Shown: positions 1 to 7,839 of the stretch, one piece after another
How the letters are laid out: each line of letters begins with the position of its first letter
Position numbering within the stretch: position 1 is the first letter of the stretch
DNA from: Fibrobacterota bacterium
GTDB taxonomy: Bacteria > Fibrobacterota > Fibrobacteria > UBA11236
Assembly: GCA_028287505.1 (NCBI GenBank)
Contig: JAQBPN010000070.1
Span: 67,671-115,364, forward strand
Length of the DNA stretch: 47,694 bases
Reading direction: 5' to 3'
Notes under the pieces: generated by a model
Seen by the model: the letters and a program-made list of their open reading frames with translations, nothing else
What the model was told of the DNA's origin: nothing
Database searches by the model: none
Translations under genes and position numbers: made by a program

Positions 1-424
1 CGCCGTCCTTGGGCCAGGACACTATTTGGGGAAGCCGGTCCACGGTGGTTTCGCAAGCGGCGACGGCGGGATTGGAAACCTTGCGCGGCAAAGCATGCAA
101 AGCCGTGAGCGGCAGGCCCGCATAGCTCAGCGGCTTCCGCAACCAGGCCATGGGATCGGCTTTGAGGGCGAGCAGGGCCTTCACCCCCGCCAGGGTGTTC
201 CGGAAAAGATAATGCGTACGTTCCCGGGTTCCGTACAGATTGGAAAGGCAGGGGAAAGCCGTGCCTTTGACCCGGGTGAAGAGAAGGGCCGGCCCGCGGG
301 CCGCATACACGCGCCGTTGGATTTCCGCCATCTCCAGCCGGGGCTCCACCTCCTCCGTGACGCGGCGCAATCGACCGGTCCGTTCCAGGTCGTCGACGCA
401 CTCCTTCAGACTGGAATAGGACAT
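1..424 (-). CDS. UbiD family decarboxylase, N-terminal part
   Basis: Reading the minus strand from the ATG at 424 gives about 141 residues that run off the left edge without a stop. The N-terminus (MSYSSLKECVDDLERTGRLR), the segment EMAEIQRRVYAARGPALLF and the later PLTALHALPRK match the start of UbiD-like prenylated-FMN decarboxylases as I know them. Members remove aromatic or acrylic carboxyl groups, for example in ubiquinone or futalosine-type menaquinone synthesis. The catalytic Glu/Arg region lies outside the window, so the substrate cannot be judged. A plus-strand reading frame at 26-481 lies opposite and is a shadow. Confidence 0.82.
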   Translation of the reverse strand, partial: MSYSSLKECVDDLERTGRLRRVTEEVEPRLEMAEIQRRVYAARGPALLFTRVKGTAFPCLSNLYGTRERTHYLFRNTLAGVKALLALKADPMAWLRKPLSYAGLPLTALHALPRKVSNPAVAACETTVDRLPQIVSWPKDG

Positions 425-442
425 GTCAGGGGGTCCTGGGGT

Positions 443-479
443 AAAGTGACTGAGTCTTCAATTTCGCACTTTGCACTTT
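443..479. repeat. Short heptamer repeat (GCACTTT x2) with inverted copy
   Basis: GCACTTT occurs twice in tandem at 466-479, and AAAGTG at 443-448 is its inverted partner. It sits in the 71-bp gap between the UbiD gene and the ABC permease. It has the same design as the larger heptamer inverted repeats near 33100 and 37040. Function unknown; it could form a weak hairpin. Confidence 0.45.
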
Positions 480-495
480 GAATTTTGACTTCTCT

Positions 496-1284
496 TCATG
501 AAGATGCCGAAGAATATGCCTTGAGTCCCGCATTCCAAATCACCAGGAGAACCGCGAAAAGCACCGCGATCACGGCCATGAAATGCGCCAGCACGTCCCA
601 GCGCAATCCCTCCAGGAACATCCTGGCCGGAAAGGAGGCCATCAGACAGAAGGGAAAAGCCGTGACGAGCGCCTTGCGCACCCACCCCGTGAAAATCCTG
701 TCCGGCCGTTCCATGAAGCGCGACATGCTGTAGAAAATACCGTGCAGACCGGATCCGGACTGCAACCAGAAAACCGGCAGGATGATGATCAGGTGCATCA
801 TGTAATGCAGAAACGCTCCCAACATCAGCATGGCTGCGTAAAGCGAAACCGACCCGACGGTCAACGGGATGGATGAGCGCGCCAGAGCCCAGGCGAAAAT
901 CCCCATCGCGAAGAGCAGGTTCAGGAAGGAATTGGCCGCGAAGTCCCTCAGACTCAGGAAGAAAAGCGAAGACACGGGACGGACCAGGTAATAGTCCAGG
1001 TCCCCCCGGTTGACTGCCACCGGGAAGAACCAGAGATTGTTGGAAACCACCGTCATCGTGATCGCGTCGACCACCAGGAATCCCGCCATGAACACCAGGG
1101 TCTGATCCCGGTTCCATCCGCCCAGCAACGGCGTCTGCAGGAAAATCACCTGGTAGAAGGCGATCTGGATGCCGTAATAGGCCAGGTCCATGAAAACGCG
1201 GAAGAAGAAATCGATCCGGAACTCCAACGCGCGGCTGATGGAAAAGCGCATGAAATGCCCATACAGCCGCAGGTACCGGAGCAT
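496..1284 (-). CDS. ABC-2 type permease, second subunit
   Basis: This is an integral membrane protein of about 262 residues with six probable membrane segments. It begins MLRYLRLYGHFMRFSISRAL. It resembles the COG3694 permeases (ABC2_membrane_6 type) that pair with a COG4587 permease and a COG4586 ATPase, an uncharacterised bacterial exporter class. The ATG overlaps the stop of the upstream permease in the sequence TGATG, so the two are translationally coupled. The longer frame reaching back to 1962 is an artefact of overlap with that upstream gene. Substrate unknown. Confidence 0.85.
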   Translation of the reverse strand: MLRYLRLYGHFMRFSISRALEFRIDFFFRVFMDLAYYGIQIAFYQVIFLQTPLLGGWNRDQTLVFMAGFLVVDAITMTVVSNNLWFFPVAVNRGDLDYYLVRPVSSLFFLSLRDFAANSFLNLLFAMGIFAWALARSSIPLTVGSVSLYAAMLMLGAFLHYMMHLIIILPVFWLQSGSGLHGIFYSMSRFMERPDRIFTGWVRKALVTAFPFCLMASFPARMFLEGLRWDVLAHFMAVIAVLFAVLLVIWNAGLKAYSSASS

Positions 1285-2081
1285 CAGATCCCCACTCCGT
1301 TGTAGCCCTTCAGACCTTTGCGCCAAAGCAGGGATCCGGATATCGCGAAAATCCCCGCCCACGCCGCGGTCAGGCCCAGGCCCCGGATCCATTCCAGGTT
1401 CCCCACCTGCCCCAACAGGCAGCGGATGGGAAAGGAAACCAGGCGCGTGAAGGGCAGCCAATCCAATACCGTTTGCGCCCACTTGGGAAAGAAGGCAAGG
1501 GGAATCAGGCCTCCGCCCAGGAGATGGGTGGCCAGACGGTTCAGCACCGTGATGCTCCAGACATTGTCCGCCCAGAAGGCGAACATTTCCAGGTTGATGG
1601 CGAAGATGAAAAAAAGCATGCCGGAACAGAACAGCACGGGCAGGGTTTTGCCGATGGCGGGCCAGGTCAGGGAAAAGGGCGAATGGAATACGGCCAGGAA
1701 CAGCGCCAGGCCCAGCATCAATTGGATCAGGAACACGGAGGACTGGGCCAGGTGGGCCAGATACTTGATGCGGAAATAGGAAACCGGGTAGATGAGATAA
1801 CGGCTCAGGCCCCCGTCGTAGATCTCCCCCGAAATGTATCCCATTTCCTGCCCGTATACCACGCGCTCCACCAGGGGGACCAGCAGGTAATAGAGCATCA
1901 GGGCCCCGAAGGTGTAGCCTTGGATGCTTTCCCCGCCGCGCGCGGCGAAGATCGCCTTCCACAGGAAAAAAGCCACGCCGAACTGGCTGAGTACGTTCCC
2001 GAGGAATCCCAGCCAGAACTCGGCCCGGTAGGAAATGATCTTCTTCAACTCCATCAGGTAGAAACTCAGGGCCACGTTCAT
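1284..2081 (-). CDS. ABC-2 type permease, first subunit
   Basis: A 265-residue inner-membrane protein with six hydrophobic stretches, starting MNVALSFYLMELKKIISYRA. The opening amphipathic segment followed by SYRAEFWLGFLGNVL is typical of COG4587 ABC-2 permeases. It overlaps the upstream ATPase by 4 nt (ATGA) and the downstream permease by 1 nt, giving a three-gene ATPase-permease-permease operon read right to left. The two different permeases probably form a heterodimer in the membrane. Substrate unknown; drug or lipid-like exporters are common relatives. Confidence 0.88.
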   Translation of the reverse strand: MNVALSFYLMELKKIISYRAEFWLGFLGNVLSQFGVAFFLWKAIFAARGGESIQGYTFGALMLYYLLVPLVERVVYGQEMGYISGEIYDGGLSRYLIYPVSYFRIKYLAHLAQSSVFLIQLMLGLALFLAVFHSPFSLTWPAIGKTLPVLFCSGMLFFIFAINLEMFAFWADNVWSITVLNRLATHLLGGGLIPLAFFPKWAQTVLDWLPFTRLVSFPIRCLLGQVGNLEWIRGLGLTAAWAGIFAISGSLLWRKGLKGYNGVGI

Positions 2082-3070
2082 GGAGACGGCCCCTTGCCCA
2101 ACATCGCTTCGATCACGGTTCCGATATCCTCTTCATCGATGCTCAGGTCCGCCACCGGATAGGTTTGCAGCAGATGGGAGGCGACCGCCGCAGCCTGGGC
2201 GCGGTCCACCTTCAGCTTCAGGGAAGCGCCGCTCCACTCCAGGATCTCTCCCGGCGCGGAGTCCGGCCTGGCGGGCCCGTCCGGTCCGGTCTCCCCCGCG
2301 CGCAGATGCGCGGTCAGAACCTTGTGGCGCGCGAAGGAGGAAACCATCTTCGCCACCGGTCCGTCGTACACGAGTTCGCCGTCGCGCATCAGCACGATGC
2401 GTTCGCACAGCTTCTCGATGTCCTCCATGTAATGGGAAGTGAGGATCATGGCCGGATTCTCCTTCCGGCGGTATTCCAGGATGAACTCGCGGATGGCCCT
2501 CTGCGCGGCCAGGTCCAGGCCGATGGTGGGTTCATCCAGGAATACGACCCGGGGTTGGTGCAGCAGGGCCGCGATCAACTCCATCTTCATCCGCTCGCCC
2601 AGGCTGAGGCGGCGGATCTGGATGTTCAGTTTGTCTTCCACCCGCAAAGCCGCCGCCAGCACGGCGAGGTTGGCTTTGAAGGTATCATTGGGGATCTGGT
2701 AGATCTCCCGCAGCAACAGGAAGCCGTCTCCGGCGGGAAGATCCCACCAAAGCTGGGCCTTCTGTCCCATGATCAAGGCGATTTGCTTCCGGAATCCGTT
2801 TTTGCGCTGCCAAGGCACGAAGCCAAGCACCTCCGCCGTCCCCGATGTGGGATGGATGATGCCCGCCAGGGCTTTCACCAAGGTGGTCTTCCCCGCCCCG
2901 TTGGCGCCCACCAATCCCACGATCTCCCCGGCCCCCACATCCAGGTCCAGGCCCTTGAGCGCGTGCACCTGCTGCCATTTCCGGGAAAACAGGGAACGCA
3001 CCGAACCCATAAGGCCCGGTTCCTTGCGATGGACGCGGAAGGTCTTGGAAAGCCCGCGGGCCCTGATCAT
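2078..3070 (-). CDS. ABC exporter ATP-binding protein
   Basis: An ATPase of about 330 residues. It shows Walker A GANGAGKTT, the ABC signature LSLGERMKME, Walker B VVFLDEPT and a switch His in LTSHYMED. The Q-loop region ends in MGQKAQLWWDLP, a COG4586 feature. After the ATPase core, a C-terminal tail of roughly 80 residues is typical of ABC-2 exporters. I chose the ATG at 3070 (MIRARGLSKTF), where homology begins. A GTG or ATG further upstream would run into the 60-bp repeat block. No clear Shine-Dalgarno sequence precedes 3070. It drives the two permeases downstream. Confidence 0.88.
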   Translation of the reverse strand: MIRARGLSKTFRVHRKEPGLMGSVRSLFSRKWQQVHALKGLDLDVGAGEIVGLVGANGAGKTTLVKALAGIIHPTSGTAEVLGFVPWQRKNGFRKQIALIMGQKAQLWWDLPAGDGFLLLREIYQIPNDTFKANLAVLAAALRVEDKLNIQIRRLSLGERMKMELIAALLHQPRVVFLDEPTIGLDLAAQRAIREFILEYRRKENPAMILTSHYMEDIEKLCERIVLMRDGELVYDGPVAKMVSSFARHKVLTAHLRAGETGPDGPARPDSAPGEILEWSGASLKLKVDRAQAAAVASHLLQTYPVADLSIDEEDIGTVIEAMLGKGPSP

Positions 3071-3076
3071 ACGTAG

Positions 3077-3300
3077 TGTGGCTCGTCGCTCAGGAGTTCG
3101 CGAGGCGAGCTCCACGCTCCTCGCTTTTCAAATGTTGTTGCCTCGTCGCTCAGGAGTTCGCAAAGCGAACTCCACGCTCCTTGCTTTTCAAATGTTGTTG
3201 CCTCGTCGCTCAGAAGTTCGCATTTGTAGCGGTCACTTGGGTGGCTCACAGCCCTTGCTGGGCTGTTCGCAGGCGAACTCCACGCTCCTCGCTCTTCAGG
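3077..3300. repeat. 60-bp tandem repeats with internal hairpins
   Basis: Two near-identical 60-bp units (3081-3140 and 3141-3200) and a third that starts at 3201 share GCTCAGGAGTTCGC, then a partner GCGAACTCC, then ACGCTCC-TGCTTTTCAAATG. Unit 2 contains a perfect 9-bp stem (GGAGTTCGC-AAA-GCGAACTCC); unit 1 has the same stem with one G-U-type change. The third unit is interrupted after 3221 by about 49 bp that carries its own CAGCCC/GGGCTG stem, then repeat sequence resumes to about 3299. The block fills the gap between ridA and the ABC ATPase and overlaps the last codons of ridA. Confidence 0.85.
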
Positions 3301-3676
3301 CGATGACGGCATCGGCCTCTATCTCCACCAGCATTTCCGGGGCGATGAGTTTCTTCACCTCCACCATGGTGGTGGCGGGACGTATCTCGCCGAATACCTC
3401 GCCATGGGCCTTGCCCGCCGCTTCCCATGCGGTGATGTCGGTCATGAAAATGCGCGTGCGGACCACGTTCGAGAGCGAGGCTCCGGCCTGGGTCAGCGCG
3501 GAAGCGATGTTCTCAAGGGCTTGTTTGGTCTGGGCGTAGGTATCCCCCGCCACTTTTCCGGCCGCGTCCGAACCGGTGGTGCCGGACACGAAAACCTGAT
3601 TGCCCACCCGCACCGCGCGGGAATAACCGATGATGGGTTCCCATTTGGAACCGGTGGATATGTTCTTTCTTTCCAT
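3296..3676 (-). CDS. RidA/YjgF family deaminase
   Basis: A 126-residue protein of normal RidA length. RidA proteins hydrolyse reactive enamine/imine intermediates released by PLP enzymes such as threonine dehydratase. Family features include the segment NVVRTRIFMTD, whose Arg corresponds to the substrate-carboxylate-binding Arg, and the closing EIEADAVIA. The start has CGGAG about 8 nt upstream. The stop codon lies inside the distal end of the 60-bp repeat block. It stands downstream of a GH84 enzyme but a terminator-like hairpin separates them. Cytoplasmic. The exact Rid subfamily is uncertain. Confidence 0.9.
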   Translation of the reverse strand: MERKNISTGSKWEPIIGYSRAVRVGNQVFVSGTTGSDAAGKVAGDTYAQTKQALENIASALTQAGASLSNVVRTRIFMTDITAWEAAGKAHGEVFGEIRPATTMVEVKKLIAPEMLVEIEADAVIA

Positions 3677-3707
3677 AAGACGCTCCGCTGGATTGTGGAA
3701 CCGGGAA

Positions 3708-3768
3708 AATAGTAAAAGGGAGGCTTTGCCTCCCCGGGAAGCCCTGCTTCCCCGGAGGCGGCGCCTCC
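3708..3768 (-). terminator. Three tandem triloop hairpins; terminator of the GH84 gene
   Basis: Three perfect stems with 3-nt loops follow one another: GGGAGGC-TTT-GCCTCCC (3718-3734), GGGAAGC-CCT-GCTTCCC (3736-3752) and GGAGGC-GGC-GCCTCC (3754-3768). On the minus strand the last stem is followed by TTTTACTATTTT, so a factor-independent terminator for the GH84 gene is likely. The array also precedes ridA. Confidence 0.7.
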
Positions 3769-3769
3769 T

Positions 3770-4972
3770 TCAGCCCTTGGCCAGAAGCAGCCTGGCCAAC
3801 AGCGGCGGATAGCGTTTGCGCACCCAGCCTTCGTCCGGCTTGTCCTTGCCGGTGGCGGAAGCCTTGAGGTCGGCGTCCAGCATGAACAGATAGGGGTACC
3901 ATTCCTGATGCAAAACGCCTTTCCAATCCCAGATCAGGGTCTTCAGGGCCTTATGCAGGGCCGTGACGCGGGCAGGCGCCAGATCCTTGGGACCGGGACG
4001 GTAGAAAGGCGAAGCCAGATAGGGGGCCACGGCACGGAAGGCCTTGGGAAGCGCATACCTGTCCATGACTTCGCGCCAGGCCGCCTGGGCCGGCTTGCCT
4101 TCCCGGAAAGCCGCCAGCAGGTCCAACAAGAGGCGGTCCGTCATGGGCAATCCCGTGGGATTCAAAAGCACGCCGCGCGTCAGGCGCCAGATGTCGCGCG
4201 TGCGGCCGTGGTACGGTCCCAGGAAAATCTTGTTGGGGCAATAGTCGTTGGCGTAAAGGTTGTCCCAAAGCAGGACATTGCCTTGGAAGATCCGCGAAAG
4301 GCCGGCCAGCGCCTTCCCATCCAGGCGTTCGGCGATGATGCGCGGGCCCGTCCACAGCACCGTGACCTCCTTGGGCATTTTCGCGGCCAGGTCCAGAAGA
4401 TAAGGGTCCCGTTCCACCGGTCCCGAGGCGAATTGATCGGTATAGACGGTCGGGCAGAACCAAAGCCGGCAATCCGGGCCCGTGACCTTGAGATCCGCAA
4501 GCAGCCTGGCGAGCAGAAGGCCGTGCGCCTCGCCCAAGGTGCGGAAAGACTTGGCGCAATTCGCGGGAAGCACCGGAGGGATATCGTCCATCAGCAGCGC
4601 CAGAGTGCGGCAGCCCAGTTTCTGGAAGTCCCGGAATTTGCTGAGAAGCACGCGGTAATCGTCGGCCGCCAGATAGTCGAAGGAAAGGCCCGGAGCCATG
4701 CCGGGAACCACATCCACTCCGCGCTTGGCGCCCCGGACCGCCAAATCCCGGAAACGCTTGCGCCATTCGGCCGGGTAGCGGATCCGCCAGTCCCGGCGAT
4801 GGAGGGAGTCTTCCTTGGGGGCGTATAGATAGGCCCCATCGCATGCGTGATCGAAGCGTTTGTCGCAAAGATGGTCGACAAGGGAGGTTCTTTCCGCCCA
4901 ACCGAAAAGCCGGCCGTAATACCCTTCGATGTATCCCCATACCGCGGGGCGGTCGGCTTCCGGTTTCGCCAT
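3770..4972 (-). CDS. GH84 family beta-N-acetylglucosaminidase (O-GlcNAcase-like)
   Basis: A 400-residue protein covering just the GH84 catalytic domain. GH84 enzymes remove N-acetylglucosamine by substrate-assisted catalysis. Visible family features are GYIEGYYG (residues 13-20), the catalytic Asp-Asp pair in LLMDDIP (129-130) and LWDNLYANDY followed by LGPYHGR (235-257), very close to human OGA. There is no signal peptide, carbohydrate-binding module or HAT-like domain, so it probably works in the cytoplasm on muropeptide, chitin-derived or glycoprotein GlcNAc. Start chosen for GGGAGG upstream of the ATG. A receiver-domain gene lies 148 bp upstream on the same strand. Confidence 0.9.
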   Translation of the reverse strand: MAKPEADRPAVWGYIEGYYGRLFGWAERTSLVDHLCDKRFDHACDGAYLYAPKEDSLHRRDWRIRYPAEWRKRFRDLAVRGAKRGVDVVPGMAPGLSFDYLAADDYRVLLSKFRDFQKLGCRTLALLMDDIPPVLPANCAKSFRTLGEAHGLLLARLLADLKVTGPDCRLWFCPTVYTDQFASGPVERDPYLLDLAAKMPKEVTVLWTGPRIIAERLDGKALAGLSRIFQGNVLLWDNLYANDYCPNKIFLGPYHGRTRDIWRLTRGVLLNPTGLPMTDRLLLDLLAAFREGKPAQAAWREVMDRYALPKAFRAVAPYLASPFYRPGPKDLAPARVTALHKALKTLIWDWKGVLHQEWYPYLFMLDADLKASATGKDKPDEGWVRKRYPPLLARLLLAKG

Positions 4973-5120
4973 TTCCTATTCCTCCCTGGACGGTTCACAT
5001 TCCGGATTAAACATAATTCATGTCCGGAAACGACCGTTGCATTTTCGGAATCGGAAACCGGCAGGGGAAAGACCGGCGGGCTGATGCCGGATCCGGAGGG
5101 CGGAAGCGGGGAGCGCCGCC

Positions 5121-5543
5121 TTAAGCCTGGACGGTCACCGCGTCCAGGATGGAACGGATCTTTTGGATCAATACCTTGGGGGTGAAGGGCTTGGGCAGGA
5201 AGGAAACCTTCGCTTGGTGGATGCCGAATTGGACGATGGCGTCGTCGGGAAACCCGGAAATATACAGCACCTTCATGTCCGGCCGGATAGGAGAGATCTG
5301 CTTCACCAACTCGCTGCCGCTCATCGGGCTCATCACCACATCGGTAAGCAAAAGATGGATCTTGCCCTCGAATTCGCCGGCCACTTTGAGCGCTTGCGGC
5401 CCGCTGGAGGCTTCCAAAACGTTGTATCCCTCGATGGCGAGAATGGCGCTAACCAATTCCCGGATGTAGTCCTCATCGTCCACCAGTAGGATGGTTTCCA
5501 GGGTGTTGGCCACATCGCTCTGTCTTGCTTTGATAATCGCCAT
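5121..5543 (-). CDS. Single-domain response regulator (receiver)
   Basis: About 140 residues forming one CheY-like receiver. It shows the acidic pair in LLVDDED, the phospho-acceptor Asp in LLLTDVV, the Thr/Ser position in LYISGF and the conserved Lys in LPKPFTP. No output domain follows, so it must act through a partner protein or in a phosphorelay. I used the ATG at 5543 because the receiver begins soon after; the open frame extends to 5780, and an ATG near 5576 is an alternative. It is transcribed away from the HigBA-like module and could share its divergent control region. No histidine kinase is in the window. Confidence 0.82.
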   Translation of the reverse strand: MAIIKARQSDVANTLETILLVDDEDYIRELVSAILAIEGYNVLEASSGPQALKVAGEFEGKIHLLLTDVVMSPMSGSELVKQISPIRPDMKVLYISGFPDDAIVQFGIHQAKVSFLPKPFTPKVLIQKIRSILDAVTVQA

Positions 5544-5896
5544 CCCTTCACGGAGCGCACGGTGCGCGTAACCCATCGGTCCGGACCTTGGCGGCCCGGG
5601 CATCTTGCCGATATTTCTTAAATAAAATTCTTCTCCGGCGGAATACAAATTCCGTATTTGCGGCCGGCCCGGGCCGGAAAAAGCGGTTTCGGAACTTTTG
5701 AGCCCAAGGTTCCCAAAACCCGCGGGCTCCTGAACCGCCCGATTCTCCAACCGGGACTCCGGTCCCTTAGGAGAGGCCATCCCGCTTGCCGCAAACGGAA
5801 CCTTGGGCTTTCCCCGCCCGCACCCCCCAAAAAAGCATTGACCCGTTTACCGGGAATCGTATTTCAAGGGAATGCCAACCGCTTACCAACGGTTGT

Positions 5897-5902
5897 TATA
5901 TT
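5897..5902 (+). promoter_or_regulatory. Putative -10 box of the higBA-like operon
   Basis: TATATT in the context GTTGTTATATTTAC matches the TTTGCTAnnTT pattern seen before other genes here. The 17-bp palindrome begins 7 nt downstream, at the expected transcription start, which suits repression. Confidence 0.5.
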
Positions 5903-5909
5903 TACATTA

Positions 5910-5926
5910 TTAACCCTAAGGGTTAA
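5910..5926. promoter_or_regulatory. 17-bp palindromic operator, copy 1
   Basis: TTAACCCTAAGGGTTAA is a perfect palindrome of two 8-bp arms around one base. It lies between the -10 box and the toxin ATG. A matching palindrome occurs at 7840-7856, so it is probably the binding site of the HigA-like antitoxin. Confidence 0.7.
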
Positions 5927-5938
5927 CAAAATAAATAT

Positions 5939-6280
5939 ATGAAAATCGTATTCGCAAACGAAGACTTGAGGAATGAGTGCAACAACCAGGACCTCCTGGT
6001 CAAACGCTACGGCGCGGAGCTCGCCAGACTGCTGAGACAAAGGCTGGACGAGCTTTTCAACGCGGAAGTGCTGGAGGACATGCGGTCCCTGCCCCACGTT
6101 TCCATATCGGGTTCCGTCCAGGGCGGCCCTGATCTGTCCCTGGATTTGGGGGGCCCTTACCGCCTGGTTTTCCGCCCCTACCCCCACGCCAAATTCAGTA
6201 ATGGCGGAATGGATTGGAATAAGATAGATTCGATTTTTATTTTGGGATTGTTCAAACAAAATGCCGAACCGAAGCCATAA
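5939..6280 (+). CDS. HigB-like toxin (RelE/ParE fold mRNA interferase)
   Basis: A 113-residue protein. The pattern CNNQDLLVKRYGAELARLLR, then LRQRLDEL, MRSLPHV and DLGGPYRLVF is typical of HigB/host-inhibition toxins, which cut mRNA on the ribosome. It precedes its antitoxin, the usual higBA order, and overlaps it by 20 nt. The C-terminal tail is somewhat longer than in E. coli-type HigB. The 17-bp palindrome just upstream suggests autoregulation. The region is AT-richer than its surroundings, as is common for mobile toxin modules. Cytoplasmic. Confidence 0.85.
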   Translation: MKIVFANEDLRNECNNQDLLVKRYGAELARLLRQRLDELFNAEVLEDMRSLPHVSISGSVQGGPDLSLDLGGPYRLVFRPYPHAKFSNGGMDWNKIDSIFILGLFKQNAEPKP

Positions 6281-7349
6281 CCAGTACTACCCCGACGTCG
6301 TTTCCCCTCCGGGAGAAACCCTGCGGGAAACCCTCGAGGCCCTTGGCATGTCCCAGGTGGAGCTTGCCGAGCGTATGGGGCGTCCCAAGAAGACCATCAA
6401 CGAAATCATCAAAGGCAAAGCCGCCCTTACTCCGGACACGGCATTGCAGCTGGAACGCGTGCTGGGCATCTCGGCGGGATTCTGGAACAATCGCGATTAC
6501 CACTTCCGCGAGTACCAGGCCGGGCGGCAGGAACGCGAGCGCCTGCGCCACAAAGTGGACTGGCTGGATGAAATGCCCGTGCGCGACATGGTCAAGCTGG
6601 GCTGGATCGTCGCCTACGCGGACAAGGTAAGGCAATTGCAGGAGGTCCTCAACTTTTTCGGGGTAGCCTCGCCGGAAGTCTGGAAGCGCATCTGGTGCGG
6701 TCCCAAAATCGCCTTCCGCCGGTCCAAGGCCTTCCGGAACGATCCGGGTCTCCTGGCCGCCTGGCTGCGGGTCGGTGAAATCCAGGCCCGCAGCCTGGAT
6801 TGCGGGGACTTTCACCCGGCCCGCTTCGCCAAGGCCCTGGAACAGGTCCGCAAGCTGACCCTGAAACCGCCCACCAAATACGCCAAGGAACTCACCCGCT
6901 TGTGCGCGGAGGCCGGCGTGGCCCTGGTGTTCCTTCCCGAGCCGCCCCGCTTGAGCATCAGCGGAGCCACCCGATGGCTCACCCCCGCCAAGGCATTGAT
7001 GCAGATCAGCTTGCGGTATACCACCGACGATCAGTTCTGGCTGACCTTTTTCCACGAAGCCGGGCACATCCTGTTGCATGGAAAGCGCGATGTCTTCCTG
7101 GAAACCAACGGCCATCCCCGTAGCAAGGAAGAAGCGGCCGATCAATTCGCCATGCAGTACCTTCTCCCCAAAGAAGCCTTGGACCGCTTCCTGGCCGCGG
7201 GACCGCCCACCAGAGACGCGGTGAAGCGTTTCGCGGAAAAGATAGAGTTGGCCCCCGGGGTGCTGGTGGGCCTGCTGCAGCATCGCGGCGCCGTGGCCGA
7301 TTCGCAATTCAACGATTTGAAAAAGCTTTTCAAGCTCAGGACTGCATGA
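6261..7349 (+). CDS. HigA-like antitoxin fused to an ImmA/IrrE metallopeptidase
   Basis: A 362-residue two-domain protein. Residues 18-75 form an XRE helix-turn-helix (SQVELAERMGRPKKTINEII) of HigA type. Residues about 200-310 form an ImmA/IrrE (COG2856) zinc peptidase with HEAGH at 265-269 and the acidic third-ligand region EEAADQFA near 290. The first domain would neutralise the toxin and bind the operator; the second may cleave the protein itself or a partner when a signal arrives. Such fusions are known. Its stop overlaps the start of the next receiver gene (ATGA), tying a signalling protein to the module. Confidence 0.88.
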   Translation: MPNRSHNQYYPDVVSPPGETLRETLEALGMSQVELAERMGRPKKTINEIIKGKAALTPDTALQLERVLGISAGFWNNRDYHFREYQAGRQERERLRHKVDWLDEMPVRDMVKLGWIVAYADKVRQLQEVLNFFGVASPEVWKRIWCGPKIAFRRSKAFRNDPGLLAAWLRVGEIQARSLDCGDFHPARFAKALEQVRKLTLKPPTKYAKELTRLCAEAGVALVFLPEPPRLSISGATRWLTPAKALMQISLRYTTDDQFWLTFFHEAGHILLHGKRDVFLETNGHPRSKEEAADQFAMQYLLPKEALDRFLAAGPPTRDAVKRFAEKIELAPGVLVGLLQHRGAVADSQFNDLKKLFKLRTA

Positions 7350-7789
7350 GCGGACCCGTGCGCATCCTCAAACCCAAGCCGCGGCCCGCCCAGCCCCGCC
7401 GGCATCCGGCGCGGGAGACCATCCTGCTGGTGGATGACGAAAAGATCATGTGCAACTATCTGGCCGAGCTCCTCGGCAACGAAGGGTACCGCGTGCTGGT
7501 GGCCGGCGACGGTGAGGAGGCCCTCGTCAAGAGCGAAAAGTACGGTGCGGTCATCCACCTCCTCATCACCGATGTCATGATGCCCGTGATGAACGGCAAG
7601 GAACTGGCCGACCGGTTGTGCGCGCTCCGGCCCGAAATCAAGGTCCTCTTCATTTCAGGTTACCGGCGTACCGACGTTTGGCCGCTCGACGCCTGCGAAG
7701 ACCAGACCGACTGGCTGCCGAAACCCTTCACCGCTCCCATGTTCCACGCCAAGGTCCGGGCTATCCTGGGCTCGGTCGCGGAGCCCTGA
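7346..7789 (+). CDS. Single-domain response regulator coupled to the HigBA-like module
   Basis: A 147-residue CheY-like receiver after an Arg/Pro-rich leader of about 25 residues. Key residues are visible: LLVDDEK, the phospho-Asp in LLITDVMMP, the Ser in LFISGY and the Lys in LPKPFTA. There is no output domain. Its ATG overlaps the antitoxin stop by 4 nt, so it should be made in proportion to the antitoxin. A role as a sensor input to the toxin module is an inference from this coupling; it could also be a bystander. Confidence 0.87.
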   Translation: MSGPVRILKPKPRPAQPRRHPARETILLVDDEKIMCNYLAELLGNEGYRVLVAGDGEEALVKSEKYGAVIHLLITDVMMPVMNGKELADRLCALRPEIKVLFISGYRRTDVWPLDACEDQTDWLPKPFTAPMFHAKVRAILGSVAEP

Positions 7790-7817
7790 TCCCCGGAGAA
7801 GAGCGGATGATGCGTGC

Positions 7818-7823
7818 TATTTC
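7818..7823 (+). promoter_or_regulatory. Putative -10 box before the third receiver
   Basis: TATTTC in GTGCTATTTCC resembles the hcp promoter GTGCTATATTTCC at 37275. The palindromic operator follows 16 nt downstream. Weak on its own. Confidence 0.35.
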
Positions 7824-7839
7824 CGTCCTGTTTTTTTTA

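Larger units (their letters stand above)
5544..5938. other. 395-bp divergent control region
   Basis: No convincing gene. It holds the promoters of the receiver (minus) and the toxin operon (plus). Visible structures are the palindrome GGCCGGCCCGGGCCGG near 5661, a hairpin-like pair GGAAC/GGTTCC near 5690-5720, a possible sigma-70-like pair TTGACC (5838) and TATTTC, the stem CAACCG/CGGTTG at about 5877-5896, then a TATATT -10 box and the 17-bp operator. Confidence 0.6.

Noticed and set aside
26-481. 151-residue plus-strand frame at the left edge
   Set aside because: The minus strand encodes a clear UbiD N-terminus over the same bases.
3067-3312. Repeat-rich short frames on both strands (peptides with ELLSDEATTFEK)
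   Set aside because: They arise because the 60-bp repeat length is a multiple of three; no ribosome site or family.
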